Shown here in pieces: positions 34,954 through 44,933 of a stretch of DNA of 62,455 nucleotides (position 1 is its first letter; each line of letters begins with the position of its first letter). The translations under genes and the position numbers were made by a program. Source of the DNA: W2P13-069 sp051876105 (GTDB taxonomy: Bacteria; Actinomycetota; Coriobacteriia; Coriobacteriales; QAMH01); NCBI GenBank assembly GCA_051876105.1, contig JBJEHN010000097.1, positions 1 to 62,455 of the forward strand, in the 5' to 3' direction. Under the pieces are notes generated by a model, which was not told the DNA's origin, made no database searches, and saw only the letters and a list, made by a program, of their open reading frames with translations.

Positions 34954-34959
34954 TAGAAT
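34954..34959 (+). promoter_or_regulatory. -10 element of htpG
   Basis: TAGAAT lies 45 nt before the htpG start. No CIRCE or HAIR heat-shock operator was recognised nearby. Confidence 0.45.
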
Positions 34960-35004
34960 CCTCTCAAACGAGTTCACCTCACATGCGACTACAGGGAGGA
35001 TACA

Positions 35005-36915
35005 ATGCGCAAGTTCAAGACCGAGTCCAAGCGCCTGCTGGACTTGATGATCAACTCCATCTACACCAACAAGGAGATCTTCCTCCGCGAGCTGATTTCC
35101 AACGCCTCAGACGCTTTGGACAAGGTGTACCTGGAGTCCCTCAAGAACGGCGACGGCGGCGTCGTCCGCTCCGACCTCTTCATCAACGTCAGCTGTGACA
35201 AGGACGCCCGCACCATCACCATCACGGACAACGGCATCGGCATGGACCAGGAGGCCCTCGAGGCCAACCTCGGCACCATCGCCCACTCCGGCTCGCTTGA
35301 GTACAAGGAGGGCGAGGACGCCAAGGAGTCTAGCGAGATCGACATCATCGGCCAGTTCGGCGTGGGCTTCTACTCCGCCTTCATGGTGGCAGACCATGTG
35401 AAGGTCGTCACCAAGCCCTACGGCTCCGAGCAAGCCTACACCTGGGAGAGCGAGGGCCTCGAGGGCTACACCATCGGCGAGGGCGAGCGCGAGGGCCGCG
35501 GCACCACCATCACCCTCACCCTGCGCGAGGACAGCGACGACTTCAACTACAGCCAGTTCCTCAACACCTATGCCCTGCAGGACCTCGTCAAGCGCTACAG
35601 CGACTACGTGCGCTACCCCATCATGATGAAGTTCACCAAGTCCGTGCCCGTCGAGCGCCCGCAAGACGCTCCGGAGGACTGGAAGCAGGAGTACCGCGAC
35701 GAGGACGAGGTCCGCACCGTCAACTCCATGGTGCCCATCTGGACCAAGAAGAAGGCCGACGTCACGGACGAGGAGTACAACGAGTTCTACAAGAGCACCT
35801 TCCATGACGACCACGACCCGGCGGCAGTGATCTCCATCCACGCGGAGGGCACCATCAGCTACGACGCCCTGCTCTTCATCCCCGCAGTTGCCCCGCGCGA
35901 GATGCTCAGCCGCAGCTTCAAGAAGGGCCTGACCCTCTACAGCTCCAGCGTCATGATCATGGACAAGTGCGAGGAGCTGCTGCCGGATTACTTCGGCTTC
36001 GTCCGCGGCATCGTTGACTCCCCGGACCTCAGCCTCAACATCTCGCGCGAGATGCTGCAGCAGAGCAAGGAGCTGGCCACGATCCAGCGCCGCATCGAGA
36101 AGAAGGTCAAGGCCGAGCTGGTCAGCATGATGGAGAACGACCGCGAGAAGTACGAGGGCATCTACAGGTACTACGGTCCCAACTTCAAGTTCTCCATCTA
36201 CAGCACCTTCGGCGGCACCTCGTCCATCCTCTCCGACCTGCTGATGTTCCCCTCTGCCATGGAGGGCAAGATGGTCACGCTCGGCGAGTACTGCCAGACT
36301 GCCCCGGAGGAGCAGGACAAGATCTACTTCGCCACGGGCGACACGGTCGAGCGCCTGGGCAGCGCTCCCACCGTCAAGGGCGTGGTCGATAAGGGCTTCG
36401 ACGTGCTGCTGTGCACTCATGACGTCGACGAGTTCTGCCTGATGTCCATGGGCGGCTTCGACGGAAAGCCCCTGGTCAACGTGGGCACCGCCGAGCTCGA
36501 CCTCGAGACCGAGGAGGAGAAGGCCGAGCACGAGAAGGTCTCCGAGGAGAACGCGGACCTCTTCGCCGACATGGCCGCCAGCCTGGGCGACAAGGTGACC
36601 AAGGTTGTCGCCAGCACCATGCCCATGGAGTGCGCCGCCTGCCTCACCGCTGGCGGCATGGTCTCTCTGGCCATGGAGAAGTACTTCAAGTCGCTGCCGC
36701 AGCACGACGAGGAGGTTCCCAACGCCGAGCACGTGCTCGAGCTGAACATGGGCCATCCCGTGATCAAGGCCCTGCAGAAGGCCTACGAGGACGGGGACAC
36801 GGACACCGTCTCCGCCTACACCCTGATCCTGCACGATCAGGCGCTCATGGCCGAGGGCTTCCAGATCGAGGACCTCGACGCCTTCAACGAGGCCGTCTAC
36901 AAGCTCATGGTCTAG
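35005..36915 (+). CDS. htpG: Chaperone HtpG (bacterial Hsp90)
   Basis: HtpG is an ATP-dependent dimeric chaperone in the cytoplasm. The 636-aa protein has the GHKL ATPase motifs: NIYTNKE-like INSIYTNKEIFLRELISNASDA near residue 15, DNGIGM near 75, GQFGVGFYSAF near 115. The middle domain has SREMLQQS. Length fits the family. AGGGAGG lies upstream of the ATG. A strong terminator follows. Confidence 0.97.
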   Translation: MRKFKTESKRLLDLMINSIYTNKEIFLRELISNASDALDKVYLESLKNGDGGVVRSDLFINVSCDKDARTITITDNGIGMDQEALEANLGTIAHSGSLEYKEGEDAKESSEIDIIGQFGVGFYSAFMVADHVKVVTKPYGSEQAYTWESEGLEGYTIGEGEREGRGTTITLTLREDSDDFNYSQFLNTYALQDLVKRYSDYVRYPIMMKFTKSVPVERPQDAPEDWKQEYRDEDEVRTVNSMVPIWTKKKADVTDEEYNEFYKSTFHDDHDPAAVISIHAEGTISYDALLFIPAVAPREMLSRSFKKGLTLYSSSVMIMDKCEELLPDYFGFVRGIVDSPDLSLNISREMLQQSKELATIQRRIEKKVKAELVSMMENDREKYEGIYRYYGPNFKFSIYSTFGGTSSILSDLLMFPSAMEGKMVTLGEYCQTAPEEQDKIYFATGDTVERLGSAPTVKGVVDKGFDVLLCTHDVDEFCLMSMGGFDGKPLVNVGTAELDLETEEEKAEHEKVSEENADLFADMAASLGDKVTKVVASTMPMECAACLTAGGMVSLAMEKYFKSLPQHDEEVPNAEHVLELNMGHPVIKALQKAYEDGDTDTVSAYTLILHDQALMAEGFQIEDLDAFNEAVYKLMV

Positions 36916-36942
36916 GGCACGCGCCTGCAACGGCACGGCACC

Positions 36943-36973
36943 GAGGCCCGGGTCAGCACCCGGGCCTCTTTTT
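36943..36973 (+). terminator. Terminator of htpG
   Basis: GAGGCCCGGGT pairs with ACCCGGGCCTC over 11 bp with a 4-nt loop, then TTTTT. A -10-like TAAGAT at 36975-36980 begins right after, so folC transcription may start directly behind it. Confidence 0.95.
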
Positions 36974-37014
36974 GTAAGATGGGCCTGCAACAAAACGCGT
37001 CCGAGGAGGCGAGG

Positions 37015-38226
37015 ATGGAGTACCGCGAGGCGCTCGAAGCGCTCGAGAGCGCGCTCAAGTTTGGGATCGACCCCAGCTTGGAGCCCATCAGGAGGATGTG
37101 CGAGACCCTGGGCAACCCCCAGGAGAGCTACCTCTGCGTGCAGGTTGCCGGCACCAACGGCAAGTCGAGCGTGAGCCGCATGACTGCCGCCCTGCTCGGC
37201 GCCCGCGGGCTCAAAACCGCCCTCTACACCAGCCCGGAGCTGGTGCGCTACCCGGAGCGCATGGAGATAGGCGGCCGCGTCGTGAGCGACCAGCGCTTTG
37301 CAGACGCCGTCGAGGCGGCCCTGGGCGCTGCCCGGCGCTGCGGCATCGAGGCCACGGAGTTCGAGCTCCTCACGGCCGGGGCGCTGTGGCTCTTCGCTCA
37401 GGAGGGCGTGCAGGCAGCGGTGCTCGAGTGCGGCCTGGGCGGGCGCTGGGACGCGACGAGCGTCTGCACGCCGCAGGTTGCCGTGATCACGGGCATCGCC
37501 TTGGACCACACCCACATCCTGGGGGACACGCTCGAGGCCATCGCTGCGGAAAAGGCCGCCATCATCAAACCCGGCTGCACCGCCGTGCTGGCTCCGCAGC
37601 TCGCCGCGCGGCCCGTCTTCGACCAGCGCATCCTCGAGGTGGGCGCGCAGCTGGTGGAGGCCGATCCAGCGGCAGGGGAGGGCTTGGCCGGCGCGCTGGC
37701 GCACATGCCCTCCTACCAGCAGGGCAACGCGGCCGTGGCGCTCGCCGCCGCCCACGCGCTCGCCGGCCCCCTCGCCTTGGAGGACGCGCGCGCCGCGCTG
37801 GCGGCCCTGCAGATCCCCGGGCGCTTCGAGACCCTGCGCGACCAGCCCCTCCTCCTCATCGACGCAGCCCACAACCCCCAGAGCGCCCAGGTTCTGGCGC
37901 ATGAGCTCGAGCGCCGCTTCCCCCACCCGGCCGAGCGCCCTGCCCTGCTCGTCGGCGTGCTGGCAGACAAGGACGTGGGCGGCGTGGTCGGGGCCCTTGC
38001 GCCCCTGTTCCAGCGCATCGTCTGCACTGCCTCCAAGAGCCCCCGCGCCGTCCCCGCAGCCGAGCTGGCCGCCCTCGTGAGGCGCGCCAACCCCGCCGCC
38101 AGCGTCCAGGAGGCCCCCGGCATCCCCGAGGCCCTGCAGCTGCTCGGCGGCTGCGACGTGGTCGCCTCCGGCTCCATCACCGTTGCCGGCGAGGTCAAAG
38201 GCTGCTGGCTCGACGCCTGCCGCTAG
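37015..38226 (+). CDS. folC: Folylpolyglutamate/dihydrofolate synthase
   Basis: FolC adds glutamate to folates, and in many bacteria also makes dihydrofolate. The 403-aa Mur-ligase-family protein has QVAGTNGKSSVSRM near residue 42 as the ATP loop, LECGLGGRWDATSV, ITGIALDHTHILGDT and DAAHNPQS. GAGGAGG sits just upstream of ATG 37015. It follows the htpG terminator closely. Confidence 0.94.
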   Translation: MEYREALEALESALKFGIDPSLEPIRRMCETLGNPQESYLCVQVAGTNGKSSVSRMTAALLGARGLKTALYTSPELVRYPERMEIGGRVVSDQRFADAVEAALGAARRCGIEATEFELLTAGALWLFAQEGVQAAVLECGLGGRWDATSVCTPQVAVITGIALDHTHILGDTLEAIAAEKAAIIKPGCTAVLAPQLAARPVFDQRILEVGAQLVEADPAAGEGLAGALAHMPSYQQGNAAVALAAAHALAGPLALEDARAALAALQIPGRFETLRDQPLLLIDAAHNPQSAQVLAHELERRFPHPAERPALLVGVLADKDVGGVVGALAPLFQRIVCTASKSPRAVPAAELAALVRRANPAASVQEAPGIPEALQLLGGCDVVASGSITVAGEVKGCWLDACR

Positions 38227-38280
38227 CCCGAGTGATACCATCCTCACCGTTGCCCGTCTCATCCCAAGGAGGCTCCCAGC

Positions 38281-38718
38281 ATGAGCGACATCCTGGACAA
38301 GATCCTCATCGGCCCCGTAAAGGTCCTGCTCGCCGTCACCGCGGCCATCATCGTTGCTCTCTACCTGCTCAGCATCGTCTGGGTCGTGAGGGACGCGCGC
38401 CAGCGCGGCGCCAACCCCGTGCTCTGGGGCATCGTCGCCCTCATCCCCGTTGCGGGCCTCGTGGCCTACTGCCTCCTGCGTCCCTCGCTCACCAACGCCG
38501 ACTTCCACGCCCAAGACATGGAGCTTGAGTTCCTGCGCCGCCAGCTCGACCAGGTCCACCCCTGCCCCCACTGCGGCTACCCCATCGAGCGCGACTTCGT
38601 CGCCTGCCCCCACTGCCACAAGCAGCTGCGCAACGTCTGCACCCGCTGCGGCCGCGTCCTCGAGCCGGAATGGACTATATGCCCCTACTGCACCACCCCC
38701 GTCGGGAGGGGGCGCTAA
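38281..38718 (+). CDS. Small membrane protein with double zinc ribbon
   Basis: This 145-aa protein has two membrane helices (about residues 13-35 and 47-66). They are arranged like a PLDc_N/phospholipase-D nuclease N-terminal module, with RDARQRGANPVLWG between. A cytoplasmic tail holds two zinc ribbons: CPHCGYPIERDFVACPHC, and CTRCGRVLEPEWTICPYC. Such proteins are common near envelope functions, but the role is unknown. AAGGAGG precedes the ATG. Its stop codon lies in the left arm of an inverted repeat. Confidence 0.85.
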   Translation: MSDILDKILIGPVKVLLAVTAAIIVALYLLSIVWVVRDARQRGANPVLWGIVALIPVAGLVAYCLLRPSLTNADFHAQDMELEFLRRQLDQVHPCPHCGYPIERDFVACPHCHKQLRNVCTRCGRVLEPEWTICPYCTTPVGRGR

Positions 38719-38799
38719 GGGCCTTATTCGCGGCTCCCGCCTTCGCTCACGTAGCTCCAAGTACGCTCCCTTCGTCGGTCACCACGACTAAGGCCCTTA
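38716..38799. repeat. Inverted repeat flanking a 62-nt extragenic segment
   Basis: TAAGGGCCTTA (38716-38726) and its exact complement TAAGGCCCTTA (38789-38799) flank 62 nt of non-coding sequence with internal CGCTC repeats. Each arm is also nearly self-palindromic. The arrangement resembles an extragenic palindromic (REP-like) element. The left arm includes the stop codon of the zinc-ribbon protein gene. Confidence 0.55.
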
Positions 38800-38832
38800 T
38801 CGCCCCTTCCCGGGGCAACGGGCTCCTGCCTT

Positions 38833-38868
38833 CGGCGGCGCTGCGCTTGCGGTGCCGCTGTTTTTTTT
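38833..38868 (+). terminator. Terminator before thrS
   Basis: CGGCGGCGC pairs with GTGCCGCTG over 9 bp (two wobbles), followed by eight T residues. It separates thrS from the upstream gene. Confidence 0.85.
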
Positions 38869-38884
38869 GTTCGCGGGGCGGGGT

Positions 38885-38890
38885 TATAAT
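38885..38890 (+). promoter_or_regulatory. -10 element of thrS
   Basis: A perfect TATAAT lies 17 nt after the T tract of the preceding terminator. The -35 position is poor. The transcript should start near 38897 and carry a leader of about 113 nt. Confidence 0.7.
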
Positions 38891-38897
38891 CATCAGC

Positions 38898-38993
38898 TAT
38901 GCCATCCCGAGGCATAACTCTTGTCCTTGCGACTCGGTCTGTTCCCGAGCCGCTTCACAGGTAAGTCCCTCTCGGTTTGTTCCCGAGCAAGGG
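38898..38993 (+). promoter_or_regulatory. thrS leader with two tRNA-Thr anticodon-arm mimics
   Basis: Three hairpins fill the leader. The first is TATGCC with GGCATA (38898-38916). The second (38933-38949) and third (38971-38987) are near-identical: CTCGG, a 7-nt loop, CCGAG. The loops are TCTGTTC and TTTGTTC, and in both the triplet at the anticodon position is TGU, which reads threonine ACA codons. Hairpin two extends by GCG with CGC (38929-38931, 38951-38953) past an A-C mismatch; hairpin three by CCC with GGG (38967-38969, 38991-38993) past an internal loop. The ribosome-binding site AGAAAGGA follows within a few bases. This is the architecture of a synthetase-binding translational operator, as known for Escherichia coli thrS; here it is inferred from sequence. 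Confidence 0.65.
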
Positions 38994-39009
38994 CAGAAAG
39001 GATCGCACC

Positions 39010-40938
<1,929 letters not shown>

Positions 40939-40939
40939 C

Positions 40940-42205
40940 ATGACTCGTCCCATGAACATCGCGGAGAAGATTCTCGCAGCCCACGCGGGCCTCGACGAGG
41001 TCGTACCCGGCCAGCTCATCGAATGCGACCTGGACCTGGTTCTGTCTAATGACGTCACCGCGCCGATCGCCATCGACGAGTGCAAGAAGATCACCGACAG
41101 GGTCTGGGACGTCGACAAGGTCGTCATGGTCCCGGACCACTACACCCCCAACAAGGACATCAAGTCCGCCGAGCTCTCCAACCGCGTGCGCAAGTTCGTG
41201 CGTGAGCAGGGGATCAAGCACTACTGGGAGGTGGGCTGCGTGGGCGTCGAGCACGCGCTGCTCCCCGAGCAGGGCGTGTGCGTCCCCGGCGACCTGATCA
41301 TCGGCGCAGACAGCCACACCTGCACTTACGGCGCGCTGGGCTGCTTCTCCACCGGCGTGGGCTCCACGGATGCCGGCGTGGGCCTGGCAACCGGCCGCGC
41401 CTGGTTCAAGGTGCCCGAGAGCATCAAGTTCGTCATCGACGGCCAGCTCCAGCCCGGCGTTACCGGCAAGGACATCATCTTGCACATCATCGGCAAGATC
41501 GGCGTTGACGGCGCACTCTACAAGGCCATGGAGTTCACCGGCAGCGCCATCCGCAGCCTGAGCATGGAGGGCCGCCTCACCATCTCGAACATGGCCATCG
41601 AGGCTGGCGGCAAGGCCGGCATCATCGAGGTCGACGACATCACCCGCGCCTACATGGAGCCTCGCGCCGAGCGCCCCTGGGTGGAGTACCACTCCGACCC
41701 GGACGCCGAGTACGCCCAGGTGATCAGGATCGCAGCCGAGGACATCCAGCCCACTGTGGCCCTGCCCAGCCTGCCCTCCAACACCAAGCCTGCCGCCGAG
41801 TGCCGCAGCATCCAGATCGACCAGGTCGTGATCGGCTCGTGCACCAACGGCCGCATCGAGGACATGCGCCAGGCCGCCGCGGTGCTCAAGGGCCGCAAGG
41901 TCAACCCCAACGTGCGCTGCATCATCATCCCCGCAACCCAGCAGGTGGTGCGCCAGTGCATCCAGGAGGGCTTGAGCGAGATCTTCCTTGATGCAAACTG
42001 CGTCATCTCCGCGCCCACCTGCGGCCCCTGCCTGGGTGGCCACATGGGCTGCCTGGCCGCCGGCGAGCGCGCCATTGCAACCACCAACCGCAACTTCGTC
42101 GGGCGCATGGGCGACCCCACCTCCGAGGTTGTCTTGTCCAACCCGGCGGTTGCGGCCGCCTCTGCCGTCGCAGGCCACATCGCCTTGCCGGAAGACCTGG
42201 ACTAG
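40940..42205 (+). CDS. leuC: 3-isopropylmalate dehydratase, large subunit
   Basis: With LeuD this Fe-S enzyme isomerises 2- to 3-isopropylmalate in leucine synthesis. The 421-aa protein has the three cluster cysteines, in IGSCTNGR and APTCGPCLGG, and DHYTPNKD near residue 68. It is the shorter, thermophile/archaeal-like form also called HacA-type; homoaconitase or methylmalate use cannot be excluded by sequence alone. Its ribosome-binding site AAGGAGG (40921-40927) lies inside thrS, so translation is coupled to thrS. leuA is not in the window. Confidence 0.92.
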   Translation: MTRPMNIAEKILAAHAGLDEVVPGQLIECDLDLVLSNDVTAPIAIDECKKITDRVWDVDKVVMVPDHYTPNKDIKSAELSNRVRKFVREQGIKHYWEVGCVGVEHALLPEQGVCVPGDLIIGADSHTCTYGALGCFSTGVGSTDAGVGLATGRAWFKVPESIKFVIDGQLQPGVTGKDIILHIIGKIGVDGALYKAMEFTGSAIRSLSMEGRLTISNMAIEAGGKAGIIEVDDITRAYMEPRAERPWVEYHSDPDAEYAQVIRIAAEDIQPTVALPSLPSNTKPAAECRSIQIDQVVIGSCTNGRIEDMRQAAAVLKGRKVNPNVRCIIIPATQQVVRQCIQEGLSEIFLDANCVISAPTCGPCLGGHMGCLAAGERAIATTNRNFVGRMGDPTSEVVLSNPAVAAASAVAGHIALPEDLD

Positions 42206-42217
42206 GAGGGGAGCAGC

Positions 42218-42712
42218 ATGAAGTTTGAAGGAAGCGCACACCGCTACGGCCGCGACATCGACACCGACGTCATCATCCCGGCCCGCCACCTGACCACCAC
42301 CGACCCGGCGGAGCTTGCCAAGCACTGCCTCGAGGACCTCGACCCGCAGTTCGTGGGCAAGGTCCAGCCGGGCGACATCCTGGTTGCCGAGGAGAACTTC
42401 GGCTGCGGCTCCTCGCGCGAGCACGCGCCCATCTCCATCAAGGCGGCCGGCGTGAGCGTGGTCATCGCCAAGAGCTTTGCCCGCATCTTCTACCGCAACA
42501 GCATCAACATCGGTTTGCCCATCATGGAGTGCCCCGCCGCCGTCGACGGCATCAAGCAGGGAGACCGCGTCTCCGTCGACGCAGACACCGGCGTCATCAC
42601 CAACGAGACCACGGGCGAGAGCTTCCAGGCCCAGCCCTTCCCGGAGTTCATCCAGGAGATCATCGAGTGCGGCGGCCTGATCGAGCGCACCAAGAGGAAG
42701 CTGGGGAAGTAG
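42218..42712 (+). CDS. leuD: 3-isopropylmalate dehydratase, small subunit
   Basis: LeuD is the swivelling partner of LeuC and sets substrate choice. The 164-aa protein has YGRDIDTDVIIPARHL near residue 10 and EENFGCGSSREHAP near residue 62, the substrate-recognition segments. AGGAGGGGAG precedes the ATG. It lies between leuC and leuB with short gaps. Confidence 0.94.
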   Translation: MKFEGSAHRYGRDIDTDVIIPARHLTTTDPAELAKHCLEDLDPQFVGKVQPGDILVAEENFGCGSSREHAPISIKAAGVSVVIAKSFARIFYRNSINIGLPIMECPAAVDGIKQGDRVSVDADTGVITNETTGESFQAQPFPEFIQEIIECGGLIERTKRKLGK

Positions 42713-42714
42713 CC

Positions 42715-43824
42715 ATGAGCAAGCAGTACAAGATCTGCGTCCTGGAAGGCGACGGCATCGGCCCGGAGATCATGGCCGAGGGCATCAAGGTGCTCGACGC
42801 GGTGGGTGCCAAGCATGGTGTGGCGTTCTCGTACGAGAGGGCCCTCATCGGCGGCTGTGCCATCGACGTTGCCGGCGACCCCCTGCCCGAGGAGACCCTG
42901 CGCATCGCGCGTGCCAGCGACGCGGTGCTCCTGGCCGCCGTGGGCGGCCCCAAGTGGGACACCACGGACAGCTCGAAGCCCCGCCCCGAGCAAGGCCTCC
43001 TGCGCATCCGCAAGGAGCTCGGCCTCTACACCAACCTGCGCCCGGTCCAGATTTTCAGCGCCCTGGCCGGGGCCTCCACCCTGCGCCCCGAGGTCATCGA
43101 GGGCGTCGACATCGCCATCGTGCGCGAGCTCACCGGCGGCCTCTACTTCGGCGAGCGCCATCGCTACTACGACGAGCCCGGCGCCGGCTCGCAGGGCAGG
43201 CCCGGCCAGCGCGCCGTGGACACCCTCGAGTACCGCGAGTACGAGGTCGAGCGCATCGCGCGCCAGGCCTTCGAGGCTGCCAAGACCCGCCGCGGCCGCG
43301 TGCACAGCGTCGACAAGGCCAACGTGCTCGACACCTCCCGCATGTGGCGCGAGGTCGTGCACCGCGTGCACGACGAGGAGTACCCGGAGCTCGAGCTGAT
43401 CGACATGCTGGTCGACAACACTGCCATGCAGCTGGTGAACGACCCGCGCCAGTTCGACGTCGTGGTGACCGAGAACATGTTCGGCGACATCCTCTCGGAC
43501 GAGGCTGCCCAGATCACCGGCTCGCTCGGCATGCTCGCCAGCGCCTCCATGGGCGACGGCGTATCGCTCTTCGAGCCCAGCCACGGCTCCGCCCCCGACA
43601 TCGCGGGCAAGGGCATCGCCAACCCGCTGGCCCAGATCCTGTCCTGCGGCATGATGCTCCAGTACGCCTTTGGGCTGGCAGACGCCGCAGCAGACATCAC
43701 CCGCGCCATCACCGAGGTCCTCGACGAGGGCTGGCGCACCGGAGACATCAAGGATGCCTCCACCCCTGCAGACAAGATCGTCGGCACCGCGCGCATGGGC
43801 GAGCTCGTGGTGTCGCACCTGTAA
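42715..43824 (+). CDS. leuB: 3-isopropylmalate dehydrogenase
   Basis: LeuB oxidises and decarboxylates 3-isopropylmalate using NAD. The 369-aa protein has GDGIGPEI near the N-terminus, VGGPKWD, RKELGLYTNLRPVQ, and the metal-binding VTENMFGDILSDEAA. SHGSAPDIAGKGIANP near the NAD site follows. The start at 42715 is 3 nt after leuD. Together leuC-leuD-leuB form the lower leucine pathway. Confidence 0.96.
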   Translation: MSKQYKICVLEGDGIGPEIMAEGIKVLDAVGAKHGVAFSYERALIGGCAIDVAGDPLPEETLRIARASDAVLLAAVGGPKWDTTDSSKPRPEQGLLRIRKELGLYTNLRPVQIFSALAGASTLRPEVIEGVDIAIVRELTGGLYFGERHRYYDEPGAGSQGRPGQRAVDTLEYREYEVERIARQAFEAAKTRRGRVHSVDKANVLDTSRMWREVVHRVHDEEYPELELIDMLVDNTAMQLVNDPRQFDVVVTENMFGDILSDEAAQITGSLGMLASASMGDGVSLFEPSHGSAPDIAGKGIANPLAQILSCGMMLQYAFGLADAAADITRAITEVLDEGWRTGDIKDASTPADKIVGTARMGELVVSHL

Positions 43825-43844
43825 CCGCAAAGAGAGGTACCCCC

Positions 43845-44699
43845 GTGAAAGCCGTTATCCCCGCAGCAGGCCTGGGCTCGCGCTTCTTGCCGGCAACCAA
43901 GGCCCAGCCCAAGGAGATGCTCTCCATCGTCGACAAGCCTGCCATCCAGTACATCGTGGAGGAGGCGCTCGACGCCGGCGCAGACGAGGTGGTCGTGGTC
44001 AACAGCCATGACAAGAAGACCATCGAGGAGCAGTTCACCCCCAACCCGGGCCTTGTCGCCGCGCTGCGCGAGAAGGGCAAGGACGCGTACGCTGACGCCG
44101 TTGAGGCGGCCGGCAACCTGCCTGTGAGCTACGTCTACCAGGAGGAGCCGCTGGGCCTGGGCCACAGCGTGCTCCAAGCGGCCCCCAAGACCGGCAGCGA
44201 CATGTTCATGGTCATGCTGGGCGACGTCCTCGTGCCGGACAACACCATCTGCCCGGCTATGGCGACGCTTTCCGCCGCGCATTCCAATGCCAGCGTGATC
44301 GCAGTGGTGCCTGTCCCGGACGACCAGGTGAGCCGCTTCGGCATCGTGGGCTGCGTCGAGGAGCCCGACGGAGCGCTGCGCATCACCAAGATGGTCGAGA
44401 AGCCCTCCCTCGAGGAGGCTCCCAGCCACCTGGCGATCTTCGGCCGCTACCTGCTGAGCCCCAAGGTCATGGAGCTGCTGGAGACCACCGAGCCCGGCGC
44501 CGGCGGAGAGATTCAGCTCACCGACGCGCTGGTCGAGCTCCTCAAGACCGAGAACGTCTACGCCTACGTCATCGACCCCGCAGAGGGCTTTGACACCGGC
44601 ACGGTCGCCACCTGGCTCGAGGCCAACGTGGCGCTTGCCATGCGCGACCCCAAGCTGGCCGCCCATTTGAGGGAGACGGTCGGCGGGCTTTTCGCGTAG
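43845..44699 (+). CDS. galU: UTP-glucose-1-phosphate uridylyltransferase
   Basis: GalU makes UDP-glucose for glycolipids and cell-wall sugars. The 284-aa protein begins VKAVIPAAGLGSRFLPATKAQPKEM-like sequence in two blocks (residues 1-25), the nucleotide-binding loop. LGDVLVPDN, RFGIVG and MVEKP follow, with GGEIQLTDAL near residue 220. It starts at GTG with AGAGAGG upstream. Its TAG stop overlaps the -10 of the tRNA-Ser gene. Confidence 0.95.
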   Translation: MKAVIPAAGLGSRFLPATKAQPKEMLSIVDKPAIQYIVEEALDAGADEVVVVNSHDKKTIEEQFTPNPGLVAALREKGKDAYADAVEAAGNLPVSYVYQEEPLGLGHSVLQAAPKTGSDMFMVMLGDVLVPDNTICPAMATLSAAHSNASVIAVVPVPDDQVSRFGIVGCVEEPDGALRITKMVEKPSLEEAPSHLAIFGRYLLSPKVMELLETTEPGAGGEIQLTDALVELLKTENVYAYVIDPAEGFDTGTVATWLEANVALAMRDPKLAAHLRETVGGLFA

Positions 44700-44702
44700 A
44701 AT
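44697..44702 (+). promoter_or_regulatory. -10 element of tRNA-Ser, overlapping the galU stop
   Basis: TAGAAT includes the TAG stop codon of galU and lies 17 nt before the mature tRNA 5' end. Confidence 0.5.
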
Positions 44703-44719
44703 GCCTATGCGTCGTCCAC

Positions 44720-44809
44720 GGACGGATGGCCGAGTGGTTTAAGGCAGCGGTCTTGAAAACCGCCGAGCGCGAGAGCGTTCCTAGGGTTCGAATCCCTATC
44801 CGTCCGCCA
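44720..44809 (+). tRNA. tRNA-Ser (anticodon TGA)
   Basis: The acceptor stem pairs GGACGGA with TCCGTCC, followed by G and an encoded CCA. The D arm has GGCCGAGTGGTTTAAGGC, the anticodon stem is GCGGT with ACCGC, and the anticodon TGA is at 44754-44756. A long variable arm and GGTTCGAATCC T-loop follow, as expected of serine tRNAs. Length is 90 nt. Confidence 0.98.
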
Positions 44810-44820
44810 TACAGGAATCA

Positions 44821-44846
44821 AAAGAGCCCGGACTCCCGGGCTCTTT
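44821..44846 (+). terminator. Terminator after tRNA-Ser
   Basis: AAAGAGCCCGG pairs with CCGGGCTCTTT over 11 bp with a 4-nt loop, then CTTG. Confidence 0.85.
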
Positions 44847-44882
44847 CTTGTTAGCAGCCCCTGCAGGGGGGATGAGAACCCC

Positions 44883-44888
44883 TATACT
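44883..44888 (+). promoter_or_regulatory. -10 element of xpt
   Basis: TATACT lies 45 nt before the GTG start. The leader is too short to hold a purine riboswitch, unlike xpt in Bacillus subtilis. Confidence 0.5.
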
Positions 44889-44933
44889 CCAGACCATGTG
44901 CAACATCGCGCGTTCGAAGAGAAGGGGAGTGCT

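Noticed and set aside
38885..39009. T-box riboswitch in the thrS leader
   Set aside because: No T-box consensus with the TGG-type bulge and no terminator/antiterminator pair lies between the promoter and thrS.
44847..44933. Purine riboswitch before xpt
   Set aside because: The leader after the -10 is only about 40 nt and lacks the conserved junction sequences.
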